Source: Bin87 sp963666415 (GTDB lineage Bacteria > Chloroflexota > Dehalococcoidia > Lucifugimonadales > UBA3495). Taken from it: a DNA stretch of 64,000 nucleotides. The notes under the pieces are model-generated. The model did not search any database and had not been told where the DNA came from. It worked only from the letters and a program-made list of their open reading frames with translations. The first letter of the stretch is position 1. Each line of letters starts with the position of its first letter. A program made the position numbers and the translations under genes. The DNA is taken from contig CAXXPD010000003.1 of assembly GCA_963666415.2 (NCBI GenBank), positions 3,596,001 through 3,660,000 on the forward strand, written 5' to 3'. Shown here one piece after another: positions 42,181 through 51,019 of the stretch.

Positions 42181-42774
42181 CACCCTCACCCCAACCCTCT
42201 CCCATCAAAGGAGAGGGGATTATCGCTGTCATTGCGAGGAGCGTCAGCGACGTGGCAATCGCGATGAGGTCGAACACACGCCGGCGAACCGCCGTTGCTA
42301 CGACGATGAGATTGCCACGTCCTTCGACGAGCTCAGGATGAGCGGGCGCTCCTCATAATGACATTTGGCGGGGATCTTCACCCTCACCCTAACCCTCTCC
42401 CGTCGAGGGAGAGGGGATTATCGCTGTCATTATGAGGAGCGTCAGCGACGTGGCAATCTCGACGAGGTCGAACACACGCCGGCGAACCGCCGTTGCTGCG
42501 CCAACGGGATTGCCACGTCCTTCGACGAGCTCCGGATGAGCGGGCGCTCTTCGCAATGACATTTGGCGGGGATTTTCACCCTCACCCTAACCCTCTCCCG
42601 TCGAGGGAGAGGGGATTATCGCTGTCATTGCGAGGAGCGGCAGCGACGTGGCAATCGCGATGAGGTCGAACACACGCCGGCGAACCGCCGTTGCTGCGCC
42701 AACGGGATTGCCACGTCCTTCGACGAGCTCCGGATGAGCGGGCGCTCCTCGCAATGACATTTGGCGGGGATTTT
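42181..42774. repeat. Tandem array, 3 x 198 bp, of joined repeat types
   Basis: Units start at 42181, 42379 and 42577, each exactly 198 bp. Each unit has CACCCTCACCC, a CTCTCCC...GGGAGAG palindrome, GGGGATTATCGC, then a 137-bp R130 variant (TIRs TGTCATTGCGAGG / CTCGCAATGACA), then ATTTGGCGGGGA. Units differ by a few substitutions. A fourth partial unit begins at 42775. The array shows two repeat families travelling as one cassette. Confidence 0.9.
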
Positions 42775-43070
42775 CACCCTCTCCCTAAACCCGAATCCAC
42801 CGAAGCGATGGGCCGTGGCGTTGACACCAGGGATGATGGGCAAGGGAAGGCGAACGGGGCAAGCCCGATTCCAATAGATGGGGATGAGGGCGGCGTGAGA
42901 TAGCCACACAGACACGATGATGGCGGCCCGCGGTGGCGATGCTGGGCGAAATTGTCAGGGTAGTGTGCAGCAAGAGACGCTCGGGGACCAGCCTGGCGCA
43001 AGTCTGCGAGGCGGTCGGGTAGTCTGGTGAGTGGGTCAGATCTCCGTCGGCGTTGACACCAGCGGTGCCG
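42775..43070. other. Spacer between tandem array and IS1380-like gene
   Basis: No gene is supported. GGCGTTGACACCAG occurs near 42818 and again near 43049, possibly part of the IS1380-type element's end. No other structure was recognised. Confidence 0.4.
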
Positions 43071-44396
43071 TCAGGCTGGGAGTGGAATTGCTCGCAATCG
43101 AGCCAAGGCGCGACTGAACTGGTTTTTCCAGGGCCAGCGCTGGGGAAGATGCAAAGTGAGGCGGCGCGCCGAGCGGGTGAGCCGTCCGGCGAGGGAGAAG
43201 AAGCGTCGTCGGAGGGTCTTGGTGGTTACCAGTTGCTCACCCAGACCGATGCGCGCGGTCCAGCGGGCCAGGTTGTGGGCCATCACCTGCACCGCCAGCC
43301 AGGCGCCGTTGGCGGCGAAGCGGCCTGAGGGGAGATGGTTGAGCCCGACGCCGTACTTGAGGTCTCGGATGGCGTTCTCGATCTCGGCGTGGCGCCGATG
43401 GTCGGCCTCCAGTTCCAGGGTGTCCCCGTCTCGGTCGGTGATGAAGCCGTGATAGCGGTAGCTGGCGAAGAGGGCCAGCTGGGAGCCGGGCGTGGGCTGC
43501 ACCCGCCGGACGATGAGCCGCACCGGTGCGGCGTCGGGCTCATCCTGGAAGGGGACGTAGGTGGTCTCCGCCACGTCGGCGGCGCCGTCCATCCAGTAGG
43601 GAATCGGCGTCCAGTCAGTCTCGGGTATGGCCTCGATGATATTCCGCAGGCGGGCTTGCTGGCGGACGGTGATGGAGTAGCGCACATCCATCTTGCGGCA
43701 GACGGCGACGATGGCGTGGGTGTAGAAGCCGCTGTCAGCCCGCACCGTGAGTTGTCCTCTGGCGCCAGCGTAGCGTACTCGCCCCACCGTCTCGCGTAGA
43801 AAGTGGGCGGCGCCCCGAACGGTGTTGGCGCGGCCCTTGCGCAGCCGAGCCATCAGCACGTCGCCGGTGCCGGCGGCAATGGCCAGCAGCGGGTGATAGC
43901 CTCGCTGGCCGGTGTAGCCGTGGTCGCGCGCCCCCTCCTTGGCCAGACCGTATGTCTCGCAGATGGTGGAGTCCAGGTCGATGGTCAACGGCCCGTCGCC
44001 GGGTCCGGCCCCAGCCGACCAGGCCCGGGCCAGCAGCTCCCGGCTGACCCGATCCAGTTGGCGGACGTGGCCCCACCGGAAACTGCGCAGGAAGGTCCCC
44101 AGGGTGGATGGCGCCTTGACTACGCAGCCGATGGCGCTAGCCGTTCCGCCGGTGCGCAGCACGTCGGCGTCGTCAATGCAGTCTCCTCCGGCCAGAGCAG
44201 ACGCCACCAGCGTCATCACCTTGTCGCCGGTGTTGGCTCGGCCTGGGGCGCGACCCAGGTCCAGGTGCCGGTCAACCAGTTCGGGCCGGCCCAGATGCCG
44301 GCCCAGCGTGGCTGGCAGGATCAGCCCAGCATTGGCCACCAGGCGGTGGTCGTCAAAGGCGATTTGGATGCGGTCGGGGTGGTCATCTGCTAGCAT
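43071..44396 (-). CDS. IS1380-family transposase
   Basis: The protein (about 441 residues from ATG 44396, MLADDHPDRIQIAFDDHR) matches IS1380: GRPELVDRHLDLGRAPGRAN, LTIDLDSTICETYGLAKEGA with the first Asp, HPLLAIAAGTGDVLMARLRK, LTVRADSGFYTHAIVAVCR with the second Asp, and HAEIENAIRDLKYGVGLNHL with the Glu. The frame is open upstream to 44495, so the start is uncertain. The C-terminal HNLARWTARIGLGEQ segment is usual. It appears complete. Exact element ends were not determined. Confidence 0.9.
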   Translation of the reverse strand: MLADDHPDRIQIAFDDHRLVANAGLILPATLGRHLGRPELVDRHLDLGRAPGRANTGDKVMTLVASALAGGDCIDDADVLRTGGTASAIGCVVKAPSTLGTFLRSFRWGHVRQLDRVSRELLARAWSAGAGPGDGPLTIDLDSTICETYGLAKEGARDHGYTGQRGYHPLLAIAAGTGDVLMARLRKGRANTVRGAAHFLRETVGRVRYAGARGQLTVRADSGFYTHAIVAVCRKMDVRYSITVRQQARLRNIIEAIPETDWTPIPYWMDGAADVAETTYVPFQDEPDAAPVRLIVRRVQPTPGSQLALFASYRYHGFITDRDGDTLELEADHRRHAEIENAIRDLKYGVGLNHLPSGRFAANGAWLAVQVMAHNLARWTARIGLGEQLVTTKTLRRRFFSLAGRLTRSARRLTLHLPQRWPWKNQFSRALARLRAIPLPA

Positions 44397-44553
44397 CTTT
44401 TGGGTGCTCCTGGCCTGGGGACGGTTTCCTGTTTCAAAAGCCATTATCCCAGATGCACAGGAGCACTTTCTTACCCCTTCAGCACACCGCGACACTCATC
44501 TTTTCGGTGGATTGGGGCTAACCCTCTCCCGTCGAGGGAGAGGCGATTATCGC

Positions 44554-44648
44554 TGTCATTGCGCGGAGCGGCAGCGACGTGGCAATCTCGTAGCGGGCAA
44601 CGTCCCTCCCTTCGCCAGCGGGATTGCCACGATGCGCTCGCAATGACA
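44554..44648. repeat. R130-related element, copy 9 (95 bp, divergent centre)
   Basis: TIRs TGTCATTGCGCGG / CTCGCAATGACA enclose a different centre (GTAGCGGGCAACGTCCCTCC). A CTCTCCC palindrome precedes it, the same arrangement as in the 198-bp array. Confidence 0.75.
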
Positions 44649-44724
44649 GAGGGGTCGCGCACCCGGCGTGAGGGCAGAATCCCTTGCTATACTGGTTGCA
44701 TCAAAAAAGGAGCGCACCTGCCCA

Positions 44725-45912
44725 ATGCCCAGCAAGAAAATCGTCCTGGCCTATTCCGGCGGACTCGATACCTCGGTGGCCGTGCCCTGGCTCAAGGAAA
44801 ACTACGACGCCGATATCATCACCTGCACCATTGACCTGGGCATGGTGGACCTGGAAACGATTCGCCAGCGCGCCTATGCCGTGGGCGCATCCGAGGCCAT
44901 TACCGTGGACGGTCGGGAGACGCTGGTCGACGAGTTCCTGTGGCCGGCGCTGCGGGCCGGCGCCATCTACGAGGGTCAGTATCCGCTGGCCACCGCGCTG
45001 GGCCGTCCGCTGATCGCCCGCTACCTGGCCGAGGTTGCCGAAGAACACGGCGCGGAGGCCATCGCCCACGGCTGCACCGGCAAGGGCAACGACCAGGTTC
45101 GCATCGAGGTGGGCGTGGCTGCCCTCACCCAGGGCGTGGAGGTCATCGCGCCCATCCGCGAGTGGGGCATGAACCGCGAGGACGAGGTGGAGTACGCCCG
45201 CGCGCGCAACCTGCCGATCGCCCCGTCCAACAACAAATACAGCACCGACGAGAACCTGTGGGGCCGCAGCGCCGAGGCCGGCGAGCTGGAAGACCCCTGG
45301 AACGAACCGCCCGAGGACGCCTACGAGTGGACGGCCAACCCCAACGCCGCGCCCGACGAGCCGGCCTACGTGGAAATCCACTTCGACGAGGGGATACCCA
45401 CCGCCGTGGATGGCGAGAGCATGGCCGGCGTCGACCTGATTACCCATCTGAACCACCTGGCCGGAGCCCACGGCGTGGGTCGCATCGACCACGTGGAGAA
45501 CCGGCTGGTGGGCATCAAGTCGCGTGAGGTGTACGAATCGCCGGCCGCGGTCGCGCTGCACGCGGCGCACCGGGGCCTGGAGACCATGACCCTGTCCCGG
45601 GAGCAGACTCGGTTCAAGGAGCGGGTGGCCCAGGAGTATGCCGAGCTGGTGTACAACGGCCTGTGGTTCACCGCCCACCGCCGTGACCTGGACGCCTACG
45701 TCGTGTCCACGCAGCGCCACGTTACCGGCGAGGTGCGGTTACGGCTGCACAAGGGGACGTGCGTAGTGGCCGGCCGCCGCGCCGACCGCCCGCTGTACAA
45801 CTATGGCCTGGCCACCTACGACCGGGGCGACGAGTTCGACCATACCGCCGCCAAAGGTTTTATCGACATTTACGGCCTGCCGGTAAGGACGCAGAACCGG
45901 CAGCAGGGGTAG
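44725..45912 (+). CDS. argG: Argininosuccinate synthase
   Basis: The 395-residue protein joins citrulline and aspartate using ATP in arginine synthesis. It shows the PP-loop near the N-terminus (KIVLAYSGGLDTSVAVPWL), AIAHGCTGKGNDQVRIE, and PIREWGMNREDEVEYARARN. SNNKYSTDENLWGRSAEAGE completes the substrate site. AAGGAG lies 12 bp before the ATG 44725. Full family length. A TATACT box lies upstream at 44688-44693. It is transcribed alone and ends at a strong hairpin made from the CTCTCCC repeat. argD, argB and argJ lie within 8 kb on the opposite strand; argC, argF and argH are not in the window. Confidence 0.97.
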   Translation: MPSKKIVLAYSGGLDTSVAVPWLKENYDADIITCTIDLGMVDLETIRQRAYAVGASEAITVDGRETLVDEFLWPALRAGAIYEGQYPLATALGRPLIARYLAEVAEEHGAEAIAHGCTGKGNDQVRIEVGVAALTQGVEVIAPIREWGMNREDEVEYARARNLPIAPSNNKYSTDENLWGRSAEAGELEDPWNEPPEDAYEWTANPNAAPDEPAYVEIHFDEGIPTAVDGESMAGVDLITHLNHLAGAHGVGRIDHVENRLVGIKSREVYESPAAVALHAAHRGLETMTLSREQTRFKERVAQEYAELVYNGLWFTAHRRDLDAYVVSTQRHVTGEVRLRLHKGTCVVAGRRADRPLYNYGLATYDRGDEFDHTAAKGFIDIYGLPVRTQNRQQG

Positions 45913-45930
45913 GGTTGCGGCCCTCACCCC

Positions 45931-45961
45931 AGCCCCTCTCCCGGTGGGAGAGGGGCTTTTT
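45931..45961 (+). terminator. argG terminator formed by a CTCTCCC repeat
   Basis: AGCCCCTCTCCC-GGT-GGGAGAGGGGCT is a perfect 12-bp stem with a 3-nt loop followed by TTTTT, 19 bp after the argG stop. The repeat family thus serves here as a rho-independent terminator. Confidence 0.85.
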
Positions 45962-46036
45962 GTTGGCGGGTTTGGTAGTTATGGTTGGCGCCACGGTGGT
46001 ATGATTGGATGCATACGTAATTCATACGGAGCATGT

Positions 46037-46252
46037 ATGCGCATTTCCGAACGTGGGCAAATCACCATCCCCAAGCACCTAAGAGACCGATTCGGCCTGA
46101 ATCCAAACGTGGAAATCGAGATCACCCCGATCGAGAGCGGACTTCTGATCCGGAAGCAAACTACGGCGCAACATCCAGTGGAACGGGTTTACGCCATATT
46201 GAGGGACAGCGGCAGCACCGACGAATACCTGGAAGCAATTCGGGGAAGATGA
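46037..46252 (+). CDS. AbrB/MazE-fold (VapB-type) antitoxin
   Basis: The 71-residue protein has the swapped-hairpin AbrB pattern: MRISERGQITIPKHLRDRFG followed by NVEIEITPIESGLLIRKQ. The C-terminal tail (VERVYAILRDSGSTDEYLEA) would block the toxin active site. The stop TGA overlaps the toxin start (ATGA at 46249-46252), giving translational coupling. ATG 46037 begins directly at the conserved motif. An AbrB antitoxin usually binds its own promoter; an operator was not identified. Confidence 0.88.
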   Translation: MRISERGQITIPKHLRDRFGLNPNVEIEITPIESGLLIRKQTTAQHPVERVYAILRDSGSTDEYLEAIRGR

Positions 46253-46644
46253 TTACCGCAGTGGATACCAACGTATTGCTGGACGTTTTCCTGGGGGACG
46301 AACGCCACGGCCCCGAATCGCAAGCGAGGCTGCGACACGCCTACGATACTGGCGCGATCCTGGTTTGCGACGTAGTATATGCAGAACTGGCGCCCGCATT
46401 TGGCCTCCGGCAGACGCTGGACGACGCCCTGCGTGCCATCGGCGCGTCGGTTTCGCCGATCAATACTTCGATCGCCTTCGAGGCCGGCATGCGGTGGCTC
46501 CGATACCGACAGGCGGGCGGGCCCAGGGAACGGATCATCACCGATTTTTTGATCGGAGCACACGCTTACATAGCTGCCGATACACTGCTTACCAGGGACC
46601 GAGGGTTCTACTCCACTTATTTCCCGGAGTTAACGGGAGTTTGA
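46249..46644 (+). CDS. PIN-domain (VapC-type) toxin ribonuclease
   Basis: The 131-residue PIN protein has the acidic residues of the active site: Asp in ITAVDTNVLLDVFLGDE, Glu in VVYAELAPAFG, Asp in IITDFLIGAHAYIAADTLL and Asp in LTRDRGFYSTYF. VapC toxins cleave tRNA or rRNA when freed from the antitoxin. Its start overlaps the antitoxin stop by 4 bp. Full length and intact. It ends shortly before a duplicated R130 copy. Confidence 0.9.
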   Translation: MITAVDTNVLLDVFLGDERHGPESQARLRHAYDTGAILVCDVVYAELAPAFGLRQTLDDALRAIGASVSPINTSIAFEAGMRWLRYRQAGGPRERIITDFLIGAHAYIAADTLLTRDRGFYSTYFPELTGV

Positions 46645-46667
46645 CGTGCGCTGGCCCTGCCGCCTTC

Positions 46668-46821
46668 TGTCATTGCGAGGAGCATAGCGACGTGGCAACC
46701 CGTCCCGCCTTCTGTCATTGCGAGGAGCATAGCGACGTGGCAATCTCGATGAGACTGAACACACGTCGGCGAACCGCCGTTGCTACGGCGACGAGATTGC
46801 CACGCTACGCTCGCAATGACA
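46668..46821. repeat. R130 element, copy 10, with duplicated left end
   Basis: A full 109-bp copy (46713-46821) is preceded by a ~45-bp tandem duplication of its left arm (TGTCATTGCGAGGAGCATAG at 46668 and again at 46713). The right flank is AAAGTGGGTACGCATGAGG. Confidence 0.88.
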
Positions 46822-46891
46822 AAGTGGGTACGCATGAGGAGAGGGTTAGAGCCTGCCCCGCACTTGATACGGGAGTGAGGGCGCGAATCCC

Positions 46892-48082
46892 CTACACGTT
46901 GCCCAGCGCCGTATCCAGCCGCCCCACGCCTTCGTCGATTTCCGCCTCGGTGATGTTGAGGGCGGGCATGATGCGCACCGCGTTGGGTCGCACGCCGTTG
47001 AGCAGCACACCGGCGGCCTCGGCGGCGTCCATAACCTGGGGCATGATGTCGCTGTCGAAGGCAACGGCGGCCAGCAGGCCCTTGCAGCGGATTTCGTTGA
47101 CGAAACTGTACCTGGACTTGAGGCCGTCCAGCCGGTCCTTCAGAACCACTTCCATCTGCTTGACGTGGCCGAGGATGTCGTTGTCCAGCAGATAACGGGT
47201 GCCGGCGGCGGCGGCGGCGGTGGTCAGGGGGTTGCCGCCGAAGGTGCTGCCGTGGTCGCCGTAGGTCAGCGCCATCGCGTCTTCCTTGGCGAGAAACGCG
47301 CCGATGGGCACGCCGAAGCCCAATCCCTTGGCCAGAATCATCACGTCAGGCTCGACGTTGTATTCCTCATAGCCAAACAGGCTGCCCAGGCGACCCATGC
47401 CGGTCTGCACCTCGTCCAGAATCAGCAGGATGTTGTTCTGGTCGCACCAGGCCCGCAGCCGCTGGAAGTAGTCATCGTCGGGGATGTTCACGCCGCCCTC
47501 GCCCTGCACCGGCTCGATCATCACGGCGACGGTGTTCTCGGTGGTGGCGTTCATCACCGCCTCGACATCGTTGAAGTCGACGTAGGTAAAACCCTCTGGG
47601 ATGGGCTCAAACAGCTCGTGGTAGTGGGGCTGGCCGGTGGCGGCCACGGCATTCATCGTGCGCCCGTGGAACGAATTCAGGGCGGTAATGACACCATAGG
47701 CCCCGTTCTTGTGCAGCTTGCCGTAGCGTCGGGCGATTTTGAGGGCGCCCTCCACGGCCTCGGCGCCGCTGTTGCAGAAGAACACCCGATCCATGCAGGA
47801 GTTTTCGATCAGCATCTTGGCGATTTCCAGCTGCGGCAGGGTGTAGAACTGGTTGGAGGTCTGGATGAGCGTGGCCGCCTGCTTTTGGATGGCTTCCACC
47901 ACGACGGGCGGGCAGTGGCCCAGGTTGTCCACGGCCCAGCCGGCGACGAAGTCGATGTATTCCTTTCCGTCGGCATCCCACACTCGGGAGCCTTCGCCCC
48001 GCACGATGACCACCGGGCGTCGCCGGACGGTCTGGGCGTAGTACTGCTGCTCAATGGCGATGTATTCAGCGTTGCTGGGCAT
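46892..48082 (-). CDS. argD: Acetylornithine aminotransferase
   Basis: The 396-residue class III aminotransferase converts N-acetylglutamate semialdehyde to N-acetylornithine with PLP. It shows YIDFVAGWAVDNLGHCPPVV, FFCNSGAEAVEGALKIARRY, ITALNSFHGRTMNAVAATG, MIEPVQGEGGVNIPD, LLILDEVQTGMGRLG and the PLP-Lys in MILAKGLGFGVPIGAF. STFGGNPLTTAAAAAG follows. GGGAG precedes the ATG. The linked argB and argJ support ArgD over other ornithine-type aminotransferases. It may also serve lysine synthesis. Confidence 0.93.
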   Translation of the reverse strand: MPSNAEYIAIEQQYYAQTVRRRPVVIVRGEGSRVWDADGKEYIDFVAGWAVDNLGHCPPVVVEAIQKQAATLIQTSNQFYTLPQLEIAKMLIENSCMDRVFFCNSGAEAVEGALKIARRYGKLHKNGAYGVITALNSFHGRTMNAVAATGQPHYHELFEPIPEGFTYVDFNDVEAVMNATTENTVAVMIEPVQGEGGVNIPDDDYFQRLRAWCDQNNILLILDEVQTGMGRLGSLFGYEEYNVEPDVMILAKGLGFGVPIGAFLAKEDAMALTYGDHGSTFGGNPLTTAAAAAGTRYLLDNDILGHVKQMEVVLKDRLDGLKSRYSFVNEIRCKGLLAAVAFDSDIMPQVMDAAEAAGVLLNGVRPNAVRIMPALNITEAEIDEGVGRLDTALGNV

Positions 48083-48210
48083 TGAAATCTGCTCCCTTCA
48101 GTGTGTTACGCGCGGTGGCGCACGGTACATTATACGCCATGCGCATCGGGAAGCGGCGGCGGGCCCTCACGGCAAACCCGCCGGCCGTGGGACCTCACGC
48201 GTGCCCGCTC

Positions 48211-48340
48211 TGTCATTGCGAGCGTAGCGTGGCAATCCCGTCGCCGTAGCAACGGCGGTTTGTTGACGGATGTTCAGCCTCAGCGGGATTGCCACGTCCC
48301 TCGACGGGCTCGGGATGAGCGGGCGCTCCTCGCAATGACA
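48211..48340. repeat. R130 element, copy 11 (130 bp)
   Basis: TGTCATTGCGAG / CTCGCAATGACA ends with the full-length interior in reverse orientation (CGACGGGCTCGGGATGAGCG). Confidence 0.9.
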
Positions 48341-48463
48341 AAGTGGTTACACATGATGCCGTGGGACTGGTTCCGCGCGCACCGATTTTGGCATTGGCGG
48401 CGTTTGTGTTAATATGCGTGTTGACAACTTTCGGCCAACGATTTCATTCTGGAGGAATTACAC

Positions 48464-48928
48464 ATGGCAACTATGATTGATGGCGAGTCCTATCTGGGCA
48501 AGGTGATGATCCGCCCGTTGAGCAAGACCGGCGACGTAACCCTGTACTGCTGGCCCCTGCGCTGCCTGAAGGCCAAGTTCGGCGGCCCGACGTTCGGCGT
48601 CGACGTCAGCGGCGTGGAAATCGTTCGTTTTGACCCCCATGGGTCGCGCGGTCATTGGCACAAGGGTGGCTACGACAAGCTGGGCGCCGGCGGCTCCCAC
48701 GTCGATTTCCCCGAAGGCATTATGGAGAGCCAGGCGCAGGTAGCGTGGTCGCTGGAGCAGGTGCGCGAGCAATCCGCAGCGTTGCTGGCCGAGGCCGGCT
48801 ACACCGACGCGGCGGCCGGCCTGGACGCTGAGCTGCTGCAGGCTGCCACGGCCGACGTGGTTGCCCATCTGGGCGCCCACAACGGTATCATGGCCGAGGC
48901 GATTCAGAAGGATCTGATCGCCGCTTAG
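48464..48928 (+). CDS. Hypothetical protein (154 aa)
   Basis: I do not recognise the family. GGAGGAATTACAC precedes ATG 48464. The first half looks beta-rich with aromatic residues (YLGKVMIRPLSKTGDVTLYC, FGVDVSGVEIVRFDPHGSRG, HWHKGGYDKLGAGGSHVDFP). The second half is helical and Ala-rich (ESQAQVAWSLEQVREQSAAL). HWHKGG plus the downstream GSHVDFPEG could be a metal site. No signal or membrane segment. It is followed by a hairpin terminator, consistent with a single-gene transcript. Confidence 0.75.
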   Translation: MATMIDGESYLGKVMIRPLSKTGDVTLYCWPLRCLKAKFGGPTFGVDVSGVEIVRFDPHGSRGHWHKGGYDKLGAGGSHVDFPEGIMESQAQVAWSLEQVREQSAALLAEAGYTDAAAGLDAELLQAATADVVAHLGAHNGIMAEAIQKDLIAA

Positions 48929-48953
48929 GTCAACCGTTTGCACCAAAGCGAGA

Positions 48954-48988
48954 GTAGGGGCGGCCTAGCGGTCGCCCCTACTTCGTTT
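48954..48988 (+). terminator. Hairpin terminator
   Basis: GTAGGGGCG and CGCCCCTAC form a 9-bp stem with a 10-nt loop, followed by TTCGTTT, 26 bp after the stop of the 154-residue gene. Confidence 0.6.
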
Positions 48989-49056
48989 CAGTCTTCTGAA
49001 TGAGTTTGCCCGGACAGTGAACCGGGCGAGCCGGTGGTCTAGTCGCTGTCACGTGT

Positions 49057-49491
49057 TCACACCGGCGTCAGAGGATTACGCCAGCGAAGGCCCGGGAAGC
49101 GGCTGAAGTCAGTGTCGTTGGAGTGCAACTCAGCCTGGTACTCCATCGCCAGCGTTGCAATGTGGCTGTCGGTAACCAGGTTAGCGCCCGTCCCGGCGGC
49201 GGCGAGATTGCGTCGGAAGTAAGTGAGGTGCTCGTCCCCGGGGTTGATAGGGATGACGTGGGGGTAGGCGAACCATTCCAGCACGTAATCGACGGCTTGG
49301 GTGGCGTTCACCGGGCGAGTCAACACCCTGGGGTGGGTCATGAGCCTGACAAATCCTGTTGACACGATCCACGGGACACCCACCCTTTCGGTGCCGTTCA
49401 CCGCTCCCTCCCACCACAGTCGCGCGGGCTCGTGGAATTGAGCCTCGTCGTTGTAAGCATAAACGAGCAGGTTGACGTCGGGAACGATCAA
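49057..49491 (-). CDS. PIN-domain (VapC-type) toxin ribonuclease
   Basis: The 144-residue protein has PIN-domain landmarks: Asp in MIVPDVNLLVYAYNDEA, WWEGAVNGTERVGVPWIVST, FVRLMTHPRVLTRPV, Asp in LVTDSHIATLAMEYQAELHS and Asp in NDTDFSRFPGLRWRNPL. This subgroup (TA-type VapC with FxRL-x-THPR) usually pairs with a ribbon-helix-helix antitoxin, which lies 2 bp upstream. Intact. Expected to cut structured RNA when released. Confidence 0.9.
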   Translation of the reverse strand: MIVPDVNLLVYAYNDEAQFHEPARLWWEGAVNGTERVGVPWIVSTGFVRLMTHPRVLTRPVNATQAVDYVLEWFAYPHVIPINPGDEHLTYFRRNLAAAGTGANLVTDSHIATLAMEYQAELHSNDTDFSRFPGLRWRNPLTPV

Positions 49492-49493
49492 GA

Positions 49494-49748
49494 TCAGTCC
49501 CCAGCGCCGCGGTCCTCGGCCTGAATTTGGTCATTCAGTTGATTCAACCTGAACGGATCCACGTCGGACACGAACCCGCTGTTGTTCGGAGTCAACTGGA
49601 ACCGTGGGAGATTGGTGGTCTCGACGTCCTGGGACAAACCCCGTCGTATTGCGTCGTTCACGACTTGCTTGAAGGGCAGCTCCAGCAGGCGCGCTCGCTC
49701 CACGAGGGCGTCCGCTAAATCATCATCCAACGTCAACGTGGTTCTCAT
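49494..49748 (-). CDS. Ribbon-helix-helix (VapB-type) antitoxin
   Basis: The 84-residue protein begins MRTTLTLDDDLADALVERAR, a canonical ribbon-helix-helix DNA-binding unit. A longer disordered tail (LPRFQLTPNNSGFVSDVDPF) should bind the toxin. It is the first gene of the pair, and the toxin follows with a 2-bp gap. The palindromic operator normally found upstream was not identified with certainty; the 49755-49850 stretch is AT-richer than its surroundings. Confidence 0.88.
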   Translation of the reverse strand: MRTTLTLDDDLADALVERARLLELPFKQVVNDAIRRGLSQDVETTNLPRFQLTPNNSGFVSDVDPFRLNQLNDQIQAEDRGAGD

Positions 49749-49946
49749 GTAAACATCATAGTGCTTACAATCCGTGGCGTACAGATGCGTATTTTACGAA
49801 ACGGTGTCCGCAATATGGGAACTTACGATCCGTAACGGGACAGCGCACGTGAGGAGCAGGAGGTCTAACAGAGGAAGATCACCCTCAACTTCAGGAGAGG
49901 CTTAGGGCAGGCTCTAACCCCCCCCTTTGTGGGAGGGGGTTCTTCT

Positions 49947-50750
49947 TTATGGAGTGATGCGGGTGCCAATGGGGTTGCCGTTGATGCAATTCATGAGGGC
50001 GCCGGGCTCGCGGCCGTCGATGATGTGAGCGCTGGGTACGGCTTCGTCGGCGATGGCCGCGAGGCAGGCGTCGAGCTTGGGCAGCATCCCGCCGCGCGCC
50101 ACACCGGAGTTGCGCAACGACACGGCGCTGCGGGCGTTCATGCGCGGGATGACGCGCCCGCCGTTGTCCATCACACCGGCCACGTCGGTCAGGAAGATGA
50201 TCCGCTCGGCCTCCAGGGCATGGGCCAGGGCACCGGCCGCCGTGTCGCCGTTCACGTTGAGGGGTTGGCCGGCGTGGTCGCTGCCTTCCGTAACATCCAC
50301 GGCGATGGGCGAAATCATGGGGATAAACCCGGCGGCGACGATGGTGTTGACCGGTTTGGTGTCCACCCGGGCAATCTCACCCACGTAACCCAGATCGGGG
50401 TTGGCAACCCACGCCTGCAGCAGGCAGCCGTCCATCCCGCTGAGGCCGATGGTGGGTGCGCCGAGGCTCTGCATGTGAGCGGTCAGTTCCTTGTTGACCA
50501 ACCCGCCCAACACGGCCACCACGATTTCCAGCGACGGCGCATCGGTGACCCGCAGGCCGTTGACGAAGTTGGGGGCCAGGTTCTGCCGCCGCATCCATTC
50601 GCTGATGACGTTGCCGCCGCCGTGCACGATGACGATGGGACGGCCCGCGGCGTGCAGGGACGCCAAATCCTGTAGCGAGGTATCGTTACCGCCCAGCGTG
50701 CTGCCGCCGATTTTAACGACGAGGGGGGCCGGTTTGGATGGTTGCGACAC
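49947..50750 (-). CDS. argB: Acetylglutamate kinase
   Basis: The 267-residue amino-acid kinase phosphorylates N-acetylglutamate. Motifs: LVVKIGGSTLGGN for the phosphate-binding Lys and Gly loop, RPIVIVHGGGNVISEWM, GLSGMDGCLLQAWV, INPIAVDVT-like SPIAVDVTEGSDHAGQPLNV, NGDTAAGALAHALEAERIIF, LTDVAGVMDNGG and GGMLPKLDACL. The start is GTG at 50750. It lies downstream of argJ in the same orientation, 270 bp away with CTCTCCC repeats in between, so co-transcription is possible but not certain. The N-terminal regulatory helix of arginine-inhibited forms seems absent. Confidence 0.95.
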   Translation of the reverse strand: MSQPSKPAPLVVKIGGSTLGGNDTSLQDLASLHAAGRPIVIVHGGGNVISEWMRRQNLAPNFVNGLRVTDAPSLEIVVAVLGGLVNKELTAHMQSLGAPTIGLSGMDGCLLQAWVANPDLGYVGEIARVDTKPVNTIVAAGFIPMISPIAVDVTEGSDHAGQPLNVNGDTAAGALAHALEAERIIFLTDVAGVMDNGGRVIPRMNARSAVSLRNSGVARGGMLPKLDACLAAIADEAVPSAHIIDGREPGALMNCINGNPIGTRITP

Positions 50751-50790
50751 GGTTTGCGGTGCTCAATGGCTGATGCTGTGGAACCTAAGG

Positions 50791-51000
50791 CTCCCTCTCC
50801 CCTGGTGGGAGAAGGCTGGGGTGAGGGGGAGTCCTCCGCCAGGTTCGGAATGAATGGCTATGCGGAGATGTTCACCCTCACCCTAGCCTTCTCCCGTCGA
50901 GGGAGAGGGGACTGACTATGTTTGGCTTGCTAATGGCTTTGATACGAATGGCTATGCGGAGATGTTCACCCTCACCCTCTCCCGTCAAGGGAGCGGGGAC
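50791..51000. repeat. CTCTCCC palindromes and a ~94-bp tandem duplication
   Basis: One inverted unit at 50791-50833 and two direct ones near 50871-50911 and 50965-51000. The latter two share the preceding ATGGCTATGCGGAGATGTTC, so a ~94-bp stretch has duplicated. It lies between argJ and argB. Confidence 0.85.
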
Positions 51001-51019
51001 TGCTGGGGGGACGCGTTTT

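Noticed and set aside
42181..42774. CRISPR array
   Set aside because: The three 198-bp units are near-identical throughout, without short repeats alternating with unique spacers, and no cas genes are present.
49900..49946. Terminator of argB at the C/G-run hairpin
   Set aside because: AACCCCCCCC and GGGAGGGGGTT pair, but the T-rich side is in the plus direction and the stem is slip-prone; not a clear minus-strand terminator.
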